DNA from: Belliella aquatica
Lineage (GTDB): Bacteria > Bacteroidota > Bacteroidia > Cytophagales > Cyclobacteriaceae
Assembly: GCF_014637795.1 (NCBI RefSeq)
Contig: NZ_BMFD01000003.1
Location: forward strand, 271,754-335,753
Reading direction: 5' to 3'
Length of the DNA stretch: 64,000 nucleotides
The position numbers and the translations under genes are program-made. The notes beneath the pieces were generated by a model. The model worked only from the letters and a program-made list of their open reading frames with translations. It had not been told where the DNA came from and made no database searches. Position 1 is the stretch's first letter, and each line of letters starts with the position of its first letter. This document shows, piece after piece, positions 49,399 through 58,129 of the stretch.

Positions 49399-49445
49399 TG
49401 TTACAAATATAGAGCATTAAATTAATTCAGATATTAATTGTAACA
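49399..49445 (-). promoter_or_regulatory. promoter with TGTTACAA/TTGTAACA dyad
   Basis: The arms TGTTACAA (49399-49406) and TTGTAACA (49438-49445) form an 8-bp inverted repeat 31 nt apart. On the minus strand the left arm overlaps a -7 box TATATTTG (plus 49404-49411). It lies 24 nt upstream of the XRE start and is the natural candidate operator. Confidence 0.6.
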
Positions 49446-49490
49446 AATTATTTTCAATTACAAGTCACTTAATATCCAATAAATTGAACA

Positions 49491-49660
49491 CCTATCCCCC
49501 TAAAAACTAACCCCTAACCCCCTAATCCCTCAATAACTAATCCCTAATTCCCTATTAACTAATCCCCCAATAACCAATCTCTAATCCCTCAATAACCAAT
49601 CCCTAATTCCCCAATAACCAATCCCTAATTCCTAGTCCCTAATCCCCCAATAACCAATCC
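49491..49660. repeat. degenerate C-rich tandem repeat (G-rich on minus strand)
   Basis: About eight imperfect units of 15-22 nt built on CCCTAATTCCCCAATAACCA. The minus strand has many runs of three to five Gs separated by A/T (as in TTGGGGGATTAGGG). The tract abuts the stop codon of the gene at 49661 and precedes the XRE promoter. Unit lengths vary and no fixed spacers exist, so it is not CRISPR. Confidence 0.85.
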
Positions 49661-50122
49661 TCAGAGCTCCTCAAAAGCAGGTTTCATATTTGCCCAAAAG
49701 GCATCTAAGGCAATGATTCGTGGTTTGAGGAAGGAAATGATTTTTGACCAGTCATTCCTATCCATCACATTAGCGTTAGGGAGGGTGATGTAGATTTTAG
49801 AATTGATCTTTCCAAATTCGTCTTCGTGAAGCAACTCCCAGTTCCATTTTTCTCCAATTTCGGATTGAAGGAGGTTTTTGAATTCGACAAACTGCTCAAA
49901 AAATAACTGTTGTAATTCAATATCGGGGTGGTTGATTTCAATACCTATAGAGGCGAAATCATTTTCCGCTTCCATTCTGAAAAAAATATGCTTGACGCCA
50001 GTTTTATAATTGGACCAATTGACGCGAACACCCGTTTCTGAGGGTACAGGCTTCATGTATTGACCAAATGCCGTCCAAAAATCTTTCCTGATTTTAGATT
50101 TTTCTGCCTTACTGTACATCAA
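49661..50122 (-). CDS. DUF4268 protein
   Basis: A 153-residue cytosolic protein matching DUF4268: RKDFWTAFGQYMKPVPSETGVRVNWSNYKTGVKHIFFRME near the start, IGIEINHPDIELQQLFFEQF in the middle and DRNDWSKIISFLKPRIIALDAFW at the end. In longer proteins this domain is fused to restriction-like nucleases, but here it stands alone. The function is unknown. It starts directly after the chaN stop codon and is probably co-transcribed with that run. Confidence 0.82.
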   Translation of the reverse strand: MMYSKAEKSKIRKDFWTAFGQYMKPVPSETGVRVNWSNYKTGVKHIFFRMEAENDFASIGIEINHPDIELQQLFFEQFVEFKNLLQSEIGEKWNWELLHEDEFGKINSKIYITLPNANVMDRNDWSKIISFLKPRIIALDAFWANMKPAFEEL

Positions 50123-50986
50123 TCAATAACTTTTTGGGCTATCCGTAGGAAGGACGATGATGAAGTCAGCGATTCCTTTAGAAGCATCGAGTAGGGAAGT
50201 GGTATCATCCTGTTCGACAGTAGCAATGGTCAAGATTTTGATCTTGGGATATTCTTTTCTCAAGTACCATACGATTCCTTCATAATTGTTGGAATGGTAA
50301 GAACCATTGACGTGAAAGATGCTTTTCTTTTTATTGATAAATTCAAAAAGTGAATAGGCCATAGTCGCATCTTTAATGGCTTGGGCTTCGACCATAAAGT
50401 CTGCATTCATACCAGAACCATGCATCATGCCTTTCATTCCCTCATATCCTGGCAAAGTCATATCCACTTCGATAGGCAGGGGAGCAATTGATTTTTTTGC
50501 TTCTTTTGAAAAAGACTCTAGACGCTCCAATCCTTCGCGACTGACTACTGAAGCGTATTTTCTAGGGATATTTGTGGCCACAAAAGGAATTTGATTTTGT
50601 TTGGCAAAAAGCATCAAAGGCTTGTAATCAGGAATGTAATTATTCCAAAGTTTGGCTTCAGCCTCAAAGTTTTTATCGGTGATTTTTCCTTCGAGCCATT
50701 CATCGATATTCAATTGATCATCTCTTTCAAAAAACTCACCTCCTAGAACGATGTCTTTTTGGTTTTCTTTGAGGTTTTTGAGGATTTGAAGTTGTAGCCA
50801 ATGCGCTACACTGTTATTATGTAATTCTCCGAAAAATGTAACCTCGGCCTGATTGATGGATTCATGCATTTTGCTTTCATCGACTATCTCCCCATCGCTG
50901 GTATAGATTTGATAGATTTTATTCTGAGCAATTGCTGCAAAACTCAATAAGGAAATAAAAATGCAAAGGAGCGTTTTTCTAATCAT
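50123..50986 (-). CDS. ChaN-family haem-binding-like exported protein
   Basis: A 287-residue protein with signal peptide ending AIAQ (about 21). The ChaN domain is recognisable by VTFFGELHNNSVAHWLQLQILKNL (about 50-73), VLGGEFFERDDQ and IFHVNGSYHSNNYEGI near the C terminus. Campylobacter ChaN binds haem at the outer membrane; the exact role here is unproven. No lipobox is visible, unlike many ChaN proteins. It overlaps folB by 8 nt. Confidence 0.87.
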   Translation of the reverse strand: MIRKTLLCIFISLLSFAAIAQNKIYQIYTSDGEIVDESKMHESINQAEVTFFGELHNNSVAHWLQLQILKNLKENQKDIVLGGEFFERDDQLNIDEWLEGKITDKNFEAEAKLWNNYIPDYKPLMLFAKQNQIPFVATNIPRKYASVVSREGLERLESFSKEAKKSIAPLPIEVDMTLPGYEGMKGMMHGSGMNADFMVEAQAIKDATMAYSLFEFINKKKSIFHVNGSYHSNNYEGIVWYLRKEYPKIKILTIATVEQDDTTSLLDASKGIADFIIVLPTDSPKSY

Positions 50987-51344
50987 AATCTTCAGGATAG
51001 TTTACAGTCACAACGGAATAATTGACTACTCCGCCAATGGCTGGATTATGTTTTTTAATCGTAATAGAAACTTGTCTGGAGGCTGGATAGATTTTCATTA
51101 TATCAGTAATAATCAAATGTGCCAAATGCTCCAATAACTTCACGGGTTCAAGCATGTGGGATTTTGCTATTTGGTAGATTTTAGCATAGTCCACGGTGTC
51201 TTTGAGTTGATCATGGAGCATGGCATTTCTAAAATCCGTATCCACATGAATATCCACGGTGAAGCGATTCCCTAGCTTGGTTTCTTCCGAAAATACGCCA
51301 TGATAGGCATGAAATTCAATTCCTTCAAGAGATACTTTCCCCAT
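50979..51344 (-). CDS. folB: dihydroneopterin aldolase
   Basis: A 121-residue enzyme that splits 7,8-dihydroneopterin to 6-hydroxymethyl-dihydropterin and glycolaldehyde in folate synthesis. Signatures are LEGIEFHAYHGVFSEE (with the active-site Glu-rich loop, about 6-21), TVDYAKIYQ and KLLEHLAHLI. Length is normal. It overlaps the divIVA-like gene by 1 nt and chaN by 8 nt, in a compact run. Confidence 0.93.
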   Translation of the reverse strand: MGKVSLEGIEFHAYHGVFSEETKLGNRFTVDIHVDTDFRNAMLHDQLKDTVDYAKIYQIAKSHMLEPVKLLEHLAHLIITDIMKIYPASRQVSITIKKHNPAIGGVVNYSVVTVNYPEDYD

Positions 51345-52216
51345 TAGTCGATATCATCAAAAAATGAATTTCCTTTATTGCCTTTGTTTTTGTCTTCTTT
51401 GGGTTCCTGAAGTTCAGCTTCTTCCTTGAATTCAACTTCATCATCCTTACGAGCCTCAGCAGTTTCATTTTTCTCAGGAGTATTTTCAATAGCTTCTTCG
51501 TCTGTATGGACATCTAAATTGATTTCTTGAGAGCCTATTTCAAGTTCTGTTGTATCAATTTCTTCATCTACGCTCGTTTCTTCCAAGGTATGCATCTCCA
51601 TTTTCTCCTCTTCCAAACTGCTGATATTTGCAATGGTAAAGGAATTTGATTTGTTCAAGGTTTCCACCATCTCTAGGTGAGCTTTAACGTTGACCTTTTT
51701 GATGTCACTATTTGAAACGGTGATATTGTCTTCGATGTCTTCAGCTAGTTTTTTGAGGTTCTTGAGAATCAATTCTCTTTGATGAACCAATGTTTCGTAG
51801 CCATTGACTAGGTCAGACACATCGCCTTTCAATTCAGACATGATTTGCTTCCCTTTTTGTTCAGCAGATTCTATCAGGTTTTGAGATTGGGTTTGGGCAT
51901 CGTTGAGCATGGCTTGCGCATTTTGTTGCGCTTCTCTCACAATATGGTCAGCTGCATCATTGGCTTCTTCGATGATACTTGCTCCTGTGTCTTCAGCTGT
52001 TTTGAGCGTTCTGAATAGCGAGGCTTCTACTTCTTTAAGTTTATTGCCTTCTCTATTGCTCTGCTCAAGTTTTTTTTGGAGCTCGTCATTTTCTGCGACT
52101 AACTTTTCCCATTCTTCAGAAAGTTCTTTTAAAAATAGATCAACTTCATCTTTGTCATACCCTCTAAAATTTTTCTCGAAGGATTTTTTACGAATTTCTA
52201 AGGCTGTTATTTTCAT
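51344..52216 (-). CDS. DivIVA-domain coiled-coil protein
   Basis: A 290-residue protein. The DivIVA N terminus is clear (ITALEIRKKSFEKNFRGYDKDEVDLFLKELSEEW, about 3-36), including the membrane-insertion-type loop and the YDKDEVDLFL motif. A long coiled coil covers about 37-170, and an acidic disordered tail rich in Glu ends the protein. DivIVA proteins mark curved membranes and septa. The Bacteroidota version has no established partner. It is first-but-one in the compact WD40-divIVA-folB-chaN-DUF4268 run. Confidence 0.87.
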   Translation of the reverse strand: MKITALEIRKKSFEKNFRGYDKDEVDLFLKELSEEWEKLVAENDELQKKLEQSNREGNKLKEVEASLFRTLKTAEDTGASIIEEANDAADHIVREAQQNAQAMLNDAQTQSQNLIESAEQKGKQIMSELKGDVSDLVNGYETLVHQRELILKNLKKLAEDIEDNITVSNSDIKKVNVKAHLEMVETLNKSNSFTIANISSLEEEKMEMHTLEETSVDEEIDTTELEIGSQEINLDVHTDEEAIENTPEKNETAEARKDDEVEFKEEAELQEPKEDKNKGNKGNSFFDDID

Positions 52217-52223
52217 AGTGATT

Positions 52224-53132
52224 TTAGATATCTACTTCCCAAATTGAAATGCTTCTGTCATCGCTGACTGAAATGATCGATTGATTATATGTACTCCAAA
52301 GTACTTTATTGATGGAGGTTCCATGTCCTGCATATCTTGCTTTGTCTATGACTTTGAGAAGTTTATGGTTTTCAGCGTCCCAGACCTTAATGGATTTATC
52401 CATACTGCAAGTGATAAAGTATTTTCCGTCTTCTTTAAACGAAAGATAATTGATTGCAAACATGTGTGCAATTACATTATTTGTTTGCTGATAAGTTTTT
52501 GTATCCCAAAACTTGAGGGAGGCATCACGTCCGCCACTGATCAAGGTATCGTGTATTGGGGAATAGGCCAAAGCAAAAACCGAATTGCTATGACCTTCTA
52601 AGAGTTGTACTGGTTTGAAATCATAAGCGTCAATTATTTTGATGGTATGATCGCTAAATCCTATTGCAATATGCTTTTGATCATTATCGACTGCCATTAC
52701 TCTTGCACTTTTTGAACTGAGTTTGATATGTTTGACGAGAGATTTCTCTTCAATATCAATTACCGTCAGTACACCATCACCGGTAGCCACAAACAGACTT
52801 TTTCCGATAATTTTGATATCAAAAATCGATTGATCGGTAATTTTTAGAGACCAAACTTCTTTGTTTTCATTCAGATCAATTACATGAATTCCTTCAAAAT
52901 TGTGTCCGATAAACAACAAATTCCTTTCTTTGTCTACGGAAATAGCATAGACCGAGTGAGGTAATTTGGCAATGAGTTTTCCATCTTTCGGATTATCTAA
53001 ATCCCATTCCACGACCATTCCATCTCCTGATCCTGTGTAAAAAAAGCGCGGATCTGAGCCTTCGGCGAGTGCATAAATACAATCGTTGTGGCCAGTAAGC
53101 GTATGAAGTTTATTAACTTGAATTTTTGACAT
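52224..53132 (-). CDS. WD40-repeat protein
   Basis: A 302-residue protein with about seven WD-type blades; the clearest are LTGHNDCIYALAEGSDPRFFYTGSGDGMVVEWD, LEGHSNSVFALAYSPIHDTLISGGRDASLKFWD and FITCSMDKSIKVWD. It has no signal peptide or other domain. It probably serves as a protein-protein scaffold in the cytosol. Met at 53132 was chosen because the longer frame from 53180 would overlap the divergent gene's start. The DivIVA gene follows 7 nt later. Confidence 0.88.
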   Translation of the reverse strand: MSKIQVNKLHTLTGHNDCIYALAEGSDPRFFYTGSGDGMVVEWDLDNPKDGKLIAKLPHSVYAISVDKERNLLFIGHNFEGIHVIDLNENKEVWSLKITDQSIFDIKIIGKSLFVATGDGVLTVIDIEEKSLVKHIKLSSKSARVMAVDNDQKHIAIGFSDHTIKIIDAYDFKPVQLLEGHSNSVFALAYSPIHDTLISGGRDASLKFWDTKTYQQTNNVIAHMFAINYLSFKEDGKYFITCSMDKSIKVWDAENHKLLKVIDKARYAGHGTSINKVLWSTYNQSIISVSDDRSISIWEVDI

Positions 53133-53170
53133 ATATTGCGGAGTAAGCAATTCAAAACCCATATAGGGCA

Positions 53171-53800
53171 ATGCAAACAAAAATAGAAAAAATTAGTGCT
53201 TTATCGGCCTTGGCGGTTAATAATATTGAAGAAGTCTCTGAAAATGAAGTGACTTTTTTGAGTTTCAGGGAAAAACTCTCCCTGTCTAACATTTCTCACC
53301 AAGAGAAAAAGAACGAGTGGAAAGCGGCGAGACTCGCTATCAAATATGCGCTGGATAGCATTTCCCTGCCATATCCAGGGTTTTACAAAGATGAACATGG
53401 CAAATCCCATGCGATGGATGGCTATGGTTTTGTGTCTTTGACCCATACTAAAGGCTTGGCAGCGGCGATCTTTCATAAGGATATGCCTGTGGGCATAGAT
53501 TTGGATTATGTAAGAGAAAAAATAGTGAGGCTTGGTCCAAAATTTCTAGATCCGAGTGAAATGGAGTTTCTGAAAAATGACCCACTACTTTATACCATTG
53601 CTTGGTCTGCCAAAGAGTCTATTTATAAATGCCAAGGTAGAAAAGGAATCAGTTTAAAAGAGAATATTCTTTTGAAACCCTTTTCCATCGAAGACCGATT
53701 GATCTCAGGAAAAATCCATCAAACTGATCATTCAGATCACTTTTATCAGGTCAAAGTTGAAGTAGAAGAAGAAATGGTACTTACTTATACAATTTGGTAG
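53171..53800 (+). CDS. 4'-phosphopantetheinyl transferase (Sfp-type)
   Basis: A 209-residue enzyme that transfers phosphopantetheine from CoA to a carrier-protein serine. The motifs are GFVSLTHTKGLAAA (about 84-97), VGIDLDYV (metal-binding Asp, about 107-114) and WSAKESIYKC (Glu and Lys, about 144-153). Its target, an acyl or peptidyl carrier, is not in the window. It is divergent from the WD40 gene. Confidence 0.92.
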   Translation: MQTKIEKISALSALAVNNIEEVSENEVTFLSFREKLSLSNISHQEKKNEWKAARLAIKYALDSISLPYPGFYKDEHGKSHAMDGYGFVSLTHTKGLAAAIFHKDMPVGIDLDYVREKIVRLGPKFLDPSEMEFLKNDPLLYTIAWSAKESIYKCQGRKGISLKENILLKPFSIEDRLISGKIHQTDHSDHFYQVKVEVEEEMVLTYTIW

Positions 53801-53847
53801 TTTGTTTGTAAGTATATTTACTATAGATCAAAAAAAACACCCAAACT

Positions 53848-54432
53848 ATGAAAATTACATCCATTTTAATAGCCCTTGTGTTGAGTTTCACATTTACAGC
53901 AAATGCTCAACTTGTGGAGAATTTTACTTTGGAAGACATTCTTTCTGGACAAAGTTTTGAGCTGCAAGAGCATGCCGATTCTAAGGCAATTGTGCTTGTA
54001 TTCACGACCTTGTCATGTCCATTTTCGAAATTATATGAAAATAGAATCATTGAATTGAAGAATAGATTTTCGAGTGATAACATGGTTTTTGCCATGGTAA
54101 ATCCGCATTTTGGAAATGATGAAGAAGAAAATAAAGAAGCGATAGAAAAAAGATTTACTGGTAGAATTTCCGATTTCCCAATCCTGAATGATGGGCGACA
54201 AGCTTTGACAAGACAACTTCAGGTTACAAAATTACCGGAGGTGATTGTGATTACTCCAAGCCAAACAGGCTTTGCTATTTCGTATCGAGGAGCGATTGAT
54301 AATAATCCTCAAGTTCCTGAAAGTTCGAATATGAAATATCTCGAAAATGCTTTGGAAAGTATTCAAAATAAGAGAAATCCTAGTCCCAGCTCAAGTAGGC
54401 CTGTAGGATGCAATATTCGTTTGATCAATTAA
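53848..54432 (+). CDS. exported thioredoxin-fold (AhpC/TSA-like) protein
   Basis: A 194-residue protein with signal peptide ending TANAQ (about 21) and a thioredoxin fold. The active loop has a single Cys, FTTLSCPFSKLYENR (about 52-66), and there is a second Cys in RPVGCNIR at the C terminus; the canonical CXXC is absent. It resembles redoxin-domain proteins that reduce peroxides or oxidised thiols in the periplasm. A cis-Pro element is visible in TKLPEVIVI. Confidence 0.83.
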   Translation: MKITSILIALVLSFTFTANAQLVENFTLEDILSGQSFELQEHADSKAIVLVFTTLSCPFSKLYENRIIELKNRFSSDNMVFAMVNPHFGNDEEENKEAIEKRFTGRISDFPILNDGRQALTRQLQVTKLPEVIVITPSQTGFAISYRGAIDNNPQVPESSNMKYLENALESIQNKRNPSPSSSRPVGCNIRLIN

Positions 54433-54459
54433 AGGGAGGCTAGATTTTTCTAGCTTTCT

Positions 54460-55302
54460 TTATTCTGTGACGATATTGAGCATTTCTTTAACTTCATCCA
54501 CTTTTTCGGTTTCTCCTAATTTTTCAAAAGCCATTACGAGATTACGGAGTGTTCTTACGACGATATCTTTATTGGAACATGGGTCGAAAAAAACGTCAAT
54601 AGGCTCTATTTTAAGATGATTGAGGTAGTTGTAGATGTCTTGTTTGTTGAAGACAAGTCCTTTGTTAAATGCATTGATATAAAAATTCACATCTGCCGAC
54701 TTATAGGTCAAAACAAACAGGTTTGGGAGGTTGACTCCATAAATTGGAAGGCCAAGTTTCTTAGCTACCAAAAGATAAATTGCACAAAGACTAATCGGAT
54801 TTCCTTTTTTTGTATCCAAGACATTGCTGAGCATGCTGTTGCCAGGCGAATGAAAATTTTTAGTGTTTGCAGAAAATCTCAGGGAATTGAATAAAATATT
54901 GTTGATGATTTTTATTTGTTCGTGTGGAAGTAAGTTGTTTTTGAAAGCGGTCCAAACCTCAAAATAAATCTGATGCATATCGGTATTCAGCTTATCAAAA
55001 TCTAAATCAGGATATTGATAGGTATTGATAATCCAAAGCCCAGTCAATAAATCTTGATCAGGAGTATTCACCCAATCGTAAAGCCTTTCCTTAAGCTGAG
55101 AAAATTGCAGCTTGTGAACCATATCTTCTAGTTCCTTTTGGACTTGGGGATTGAAGCTGTCTTCCCATTTTTTTTCTAAAAATGGAATGATTCCATGTCC
55201 TAAAGAGAATATTCGGTTCTGCACATGCGACTTCACCTCTTGATCCTCGTCGTCCAAAAGTGATACCAAAGCATGTAACTCCTTATCGGTTAATTCTTCC
55301 AT
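54460..55302 (-). CDS. SirB1-like transglutaminase-fold protein
   Basis: A 280-residue protein. The N-terminal part is helical and HEAT-like (ALVSLLDDEDQEVKSHVQNRIFSLGHGIIPFLE), followed by the transglutaminase-core-2 (SirB1) region: FHSPGNSMLSNVLDTKKGNPISLCAIYLLVAKKLGLPIYGVNLPNLFVL (about 150-200). SirB1-type proteins have an inactive or unproven transglutaminase fold; the expected Cys may be that in ISLCAIYL. It is a single gene. Confidence 0.83.
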   Translation of the reverse strand: MEELTDKELHALVSLLDDEDQEVKSHVQNRIFSLGHGIIPFLEKKWEDSFNPQVQKELEDMVHKLQFSQLKERLYDWVNTPDQDLLTGLWIINTYQYPDLDFDKLNTDMHQIYFEVWTAFKNNLLPHEQIKIINNILFNSLRFSANTKNFHSPGNSMLSNVLDTKKGNPISLCAIYLLVAKKLGLPIYGVNLPNLFVLTYKSADVNFYINAFNKGLVFNKQDIYNYLNHLKIEPIDVFFDPCSNKDIVVRTLRNLVMAFEKLGETEKVDEVKEMLNIVTE

Positions 55303-55482
55303 AAAACCATCTGTTTTGCTACATCTAATTTACGGTTTTTTGATTTGGAAGAGTTAAAAAGTCATCAAGAAATTATCTCTTATTCCTATAAAATTTATAA
55401 ACCTGACTTTTTTTGGAAGTCAGGCTTATGTCAATAAACTCAAGTTCTTAAATCTTAAATCTAAACTCTTAAATCTAAAATT

Positions 55483-57111
55483 TTAAGTCTGAATCACTCC
55501 GACATTAAATCTCTCAGTAATTGGAGCATGATTGGCTGCTTCGATTCCCATGCTGATCACTTTTCTAGTTTCCAATGGATCAATTACCCCATCTACCCAC
55601 AGTCTTGAAGCTGCATAGTAAGGACTCAATTCTTCCTCATATTTGGCTTTGATTTCATCCAAAAGTGTTTTTTCATCTTCAGGAGTGATTTCTTTACCAG
55701 CTTTTTTCAACGAAGCTACTTTGATTTGCAATAAAGTTTTAGCGGCAGATGCGCCAGACATGACGGCCATTTGAGCGGTAGGCCAAGAATAGATCAATCT
55801 AGGATCATAAGCCTTGCCACACATGGCATAATTTCCCGCTCCGTAAGAATTCCCAACAATAATTGTGAATTTAGGTACCACAGAGTTAGACATGGCATTG
55901 ACCATCTTTGCGCCATCTTTGATGATTCCACCATGCTCAGCTTTACTTCCGACCATAAAACCAGATACATCCTGAATGAAGACCAGAGGAATCTTGCGCT
56001 GATTGCAATTCATGATAAATCGAGCAGCTTTATCAGCCGAATCGGAATAAATCACTCCACCCATCTGCATTTCGCCTTTTTTATTTTTGACGATTTTGCG
56101 TTGATTGGCTACGATACCGACAGCCCAGCCGTCTATTCTCGCTGTTCCGCAAAGGAGTGTTTTCCCGTAATCTTGTTTGTATTCATCAAATTCAGACCCA
56201 TCCACCAAGCGCTCAATGATTTCTCTCATTTCGTAGGGTTTCACTCGATCAGAAGGGAATGTGCCATAAAGCTCCTTTTCATCTTTAGTGGGTTTGGCTG
56301 ATGTTGCTCGATCAAAGCCCGCTTTTTCGCTAGACCCAATCTTGTCAAAAATATTTCTAATGGCATCTAGACAATCCTGATCGGTGTCGTATTTATTGTC
56401 AGTGACTCCAGAGATTTCACAGTGGGTCGTCGCTCCACCGAGTGTTTCGTTATCCACAGTTTCACCAATGGCTGCTTTCACCAAATAAGAACCTGCTAGG
56501 AAAATTGATCCGGTTTTATCTACGATCATTGCTTCATCGGACATGATCGGAAGATAGGCTCCACCTGCTACACAACTTCCCATGATGGCAGCTACTTGGA
56601 CGATTCCCATGGAGGACATTTTTGCATTGTTCCGAAATTGTCTTCCAAAGTGTTCCTTGTCAGGAAAGATTTCGTTCTGCATGGGTAAAAATACGCCGGC
56701 ACTATCCACCAAGTATATGATAGGAATACGGTTTTCCATGGCGATTTCCTGCGCACGAAGGTTTTTCTTGGCAGTCATCGGGAACCAAGCACCTGCTTTT
56801 ACAGTGGCATCGTTGGCTACGATCATGCACATTCTACCTTTGACATAACCAATTCCTGTAACAACCCCAGCAGATGGGCAACCACCTTCTTCTGCATACA
56901 TGCCATCAGCCGTCAGTGCACCAACTTCCAGAAATTCAGAGTCATCATCTGTCAAATAGGAGATTCTCTCCCTTGCAGTTAGCTTGCCCTTGGCATGTTC
57001 TTTTTCAATTCTTGCCTCCCCGCCGCCAAGATGAACTTTTTGTAATTTTTTGTTGAGATGAAAAATTAATTGCTTGTTGAGATCTTCGTTTTTATTGAAT
57101 TCTAAATCCAT
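55483..57111 (-). CDS. acyl-CoA carboxylase carboxyltransferase subunit (MCC/PCC beta)
   Basis: A 542-residue protein with two crotonase-like carboxyltransferase halves. GKLTARERISYLTDDDSEFLE (about 44-64), SAGVFLPMQNEIFPD, SCVAGGAYLPIMSDE and SGFMVGSKAEHGGIIKDGAKM match the beta subunit of methylcrotonyl-CoA carboxylase more than propionyl-CoA carboxylase. It moves carboxyl from biotin to an acyl-CoA in branched-chain amino-acid breakdown. The biotin carboxylase subunit is not adjacent. Length is typical. Confidence 0.9.
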   Translation of the reverse strand: MDLEFNKNEDLNKQLIFHLNKKLQKVHLGGGEARIEKEHAKGKLTARERISYLTDDDSEFLEVGALTADGMYAEEGGCPSAGVVTGIGYVKGRMCMIVANDATVKAGAWFPMTAKKNLRAQEIAMENRIPIIYLVDSAGVFLPMQNEIFPDKEHFGRQFRNNAKMSSMGIVQVAAIMGSCVAGGAYLPIMSDEAMIVDKTGSIFLAGSYLVKAAIGETVDNETLGGATTHCEISGVTDNKYDTDQDCLDAIRNIFDKIGSSEKAGFDRATSAKPTKDEKELYGTFPSDRVKPYEMREIIERLVDGSEFDEYKQDYGKTLLCGTARIDGWAVGIVANQRKIVKNKKGEMQMGGVIYSDSADKAARFIMNCNQRKIPLVFIQDVSGFMVGSKAEHGGIIKDGAKMVNAMSNSVVPKFTIIVGNSYGAGNYAMCGKAYDPRLIYSWPTAQMAVMSGASAAKTLLQIKVASLKKAGKEITPEDEKTLLDEIKAKYEEELSPYYAASRLWVDGVIDPLETRKVISMGIEAANHAPITERFNVGVIQT

Positions 57112-57217
57112 AAAGTTATTTGGGTTTTGTTTTCGAATCTAAAATAACTCAATATGTTAATAAGAATCAAATTGAATTGGTTTTTAGGTTGGGTAGTGAT
57201 TTGTACAAATAAAAAAA

Positions 57218-57246
57218 GGTCTCCCAAAAACTTGTTTTAGGAGACC
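57218..57246. terminator. terminator between amidase and carboxylase genes
   Basis: GGTCTCC (57218-57224) pairs with GGAGACC (57240-57246), with extra AAC/GTT pairs in the loop and an A run before. It ends the amidase transcript on the minus strand. Confidence 0.8.
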
Positions 57247-57272
57247 TGAATCTTTTATCAATATATTTTTTT

Positions 57273-58079
57273 TTAGAGGGATTCGACTTCTTCTTTATAG
57301 GCCTTTATAGATCTAAAGATGGCAGAAGCTAGGTAACTCTGTCCTTGGGTACTATTGAGGTAACGCTCCTCTGCTGGATTAGAAATAAATCCAAGTTCTA
57401 TCAAAACAGAAGGCATACTAGTGGTCCACAAAACATAAAATGGGGCTTGTTTTACGCCTCTACTGTGTCTTTGTACCCTTGTGGTAAAATCATTTTCCAC
57501 TTTTGAAGCAACGGATAAGCTATTTGAAAGAAATGCTTTCTGAGTCAAATTGAACATCATATAAGATTCTGGAGAAGATGGATCAAAGCCCTCATAATTT
57601 TCTTTATAATTATCTTCCAAAACAATTACAGAGTTTTCTCTTTTTACGATATCGAAATTGGCCTCAAAGTTTTTTGTTCCCATCACAAAAGTCTCTGTTC
57701 CATAAGCTGATTTATTTGCAGCTGAATTGCAGTGTATTGAGACAAAAAGGTCGGCTTTATTTCTATTGGCTATATTTGGTCTTTCTTTCAGATCAACAGC
57801 AACGTCAGTTTTTCGCGTATAAATCACCTCAACATCGGGAAGAAGTTCTTCGATATACTTTCCGACTTGTAAAGCCACAGAGAGGGTCAAATCCTTTTCT
57901 TTTGAAATGGAACCTATCGCTCCAGGATCTCTTCCCCCATGTCCTGCATCGATAACAACTCGTCTCAATTTATATTCCGGGGCTTTTGAACCTGTTGGCA
58001 AAAAGCCTGAGAATAGAAAAGAAATTGTTAATAATGAAATTATCAGAATATTTTTAACTTGTAGGCGTTTCATAAGCAT
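57273..58079 (-). CDS. N-acetylmuramoyl-L-alanine amidase (AmiC-type)
   Basis: A 268-residue exported zinc amidase that cuts the peptide from peptidoglycan during cell division. A signal helix covers about 9-27 (IIVNNFL-type hydrophobic run ending FSGFLPTG). The zinc motifs are VIDAGHGGRDPGAIG (about 42-56), SIHCNSAANKS and VLIELGFISNP with the catalytic Glu near the end. It has no AMIN targeting domain. It is divergent from the lptD-like gene, with overlapping promoter regions. Confidence 0.92.
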   Translation of the reverse strand: MLMKRLQVKNILIISLLTISFLFSGFLPTGSKAPEYKLRRVVIDAGHGGRDPGAIGSISKEKDLTLSVALQVGKYIEELLPDVEVIYTRKTDVAVDLKERPNIANRNKADLFVSIHCNSAANKSAYGTETFVMGTKNFEANFDIVKRENSVIVLEDNYKENYEGFDPSSPESYMMFNLTQKAFLSNSLSVASKVENDFTTRVQRHSRGVKQAPFYVLWTTSMPSVLIELGFISNPAEERYLNSTQGQSYLASAIFRSIKAYKEEVESL

Positions 58080-58089
58080 TAAATACCAT

Positions 58090-58097
58090 TAACTTTG
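58090..58097 (+). promoter_or_regulatory. -7 box for the lptD-like gene
   Basis: TAACTTTG fits TAnnTTTG and lies 32 nt before the TTG start at 58130. It is only 10 nt from the divergent amidase start, so the two genes share this short region. Confidence 0.55.
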
Positions 58098-58129
58098 CTC
58101 GTTCGAAATTTATAAATTTTTAAACAAAT

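Noticed and set aside
49491-49660. A CRISPR array
   Set aside because: Units vary from 15 to 22 nt with no distinct spacers and no cas genes nearby; it is a slippage-prone tandem repeat.
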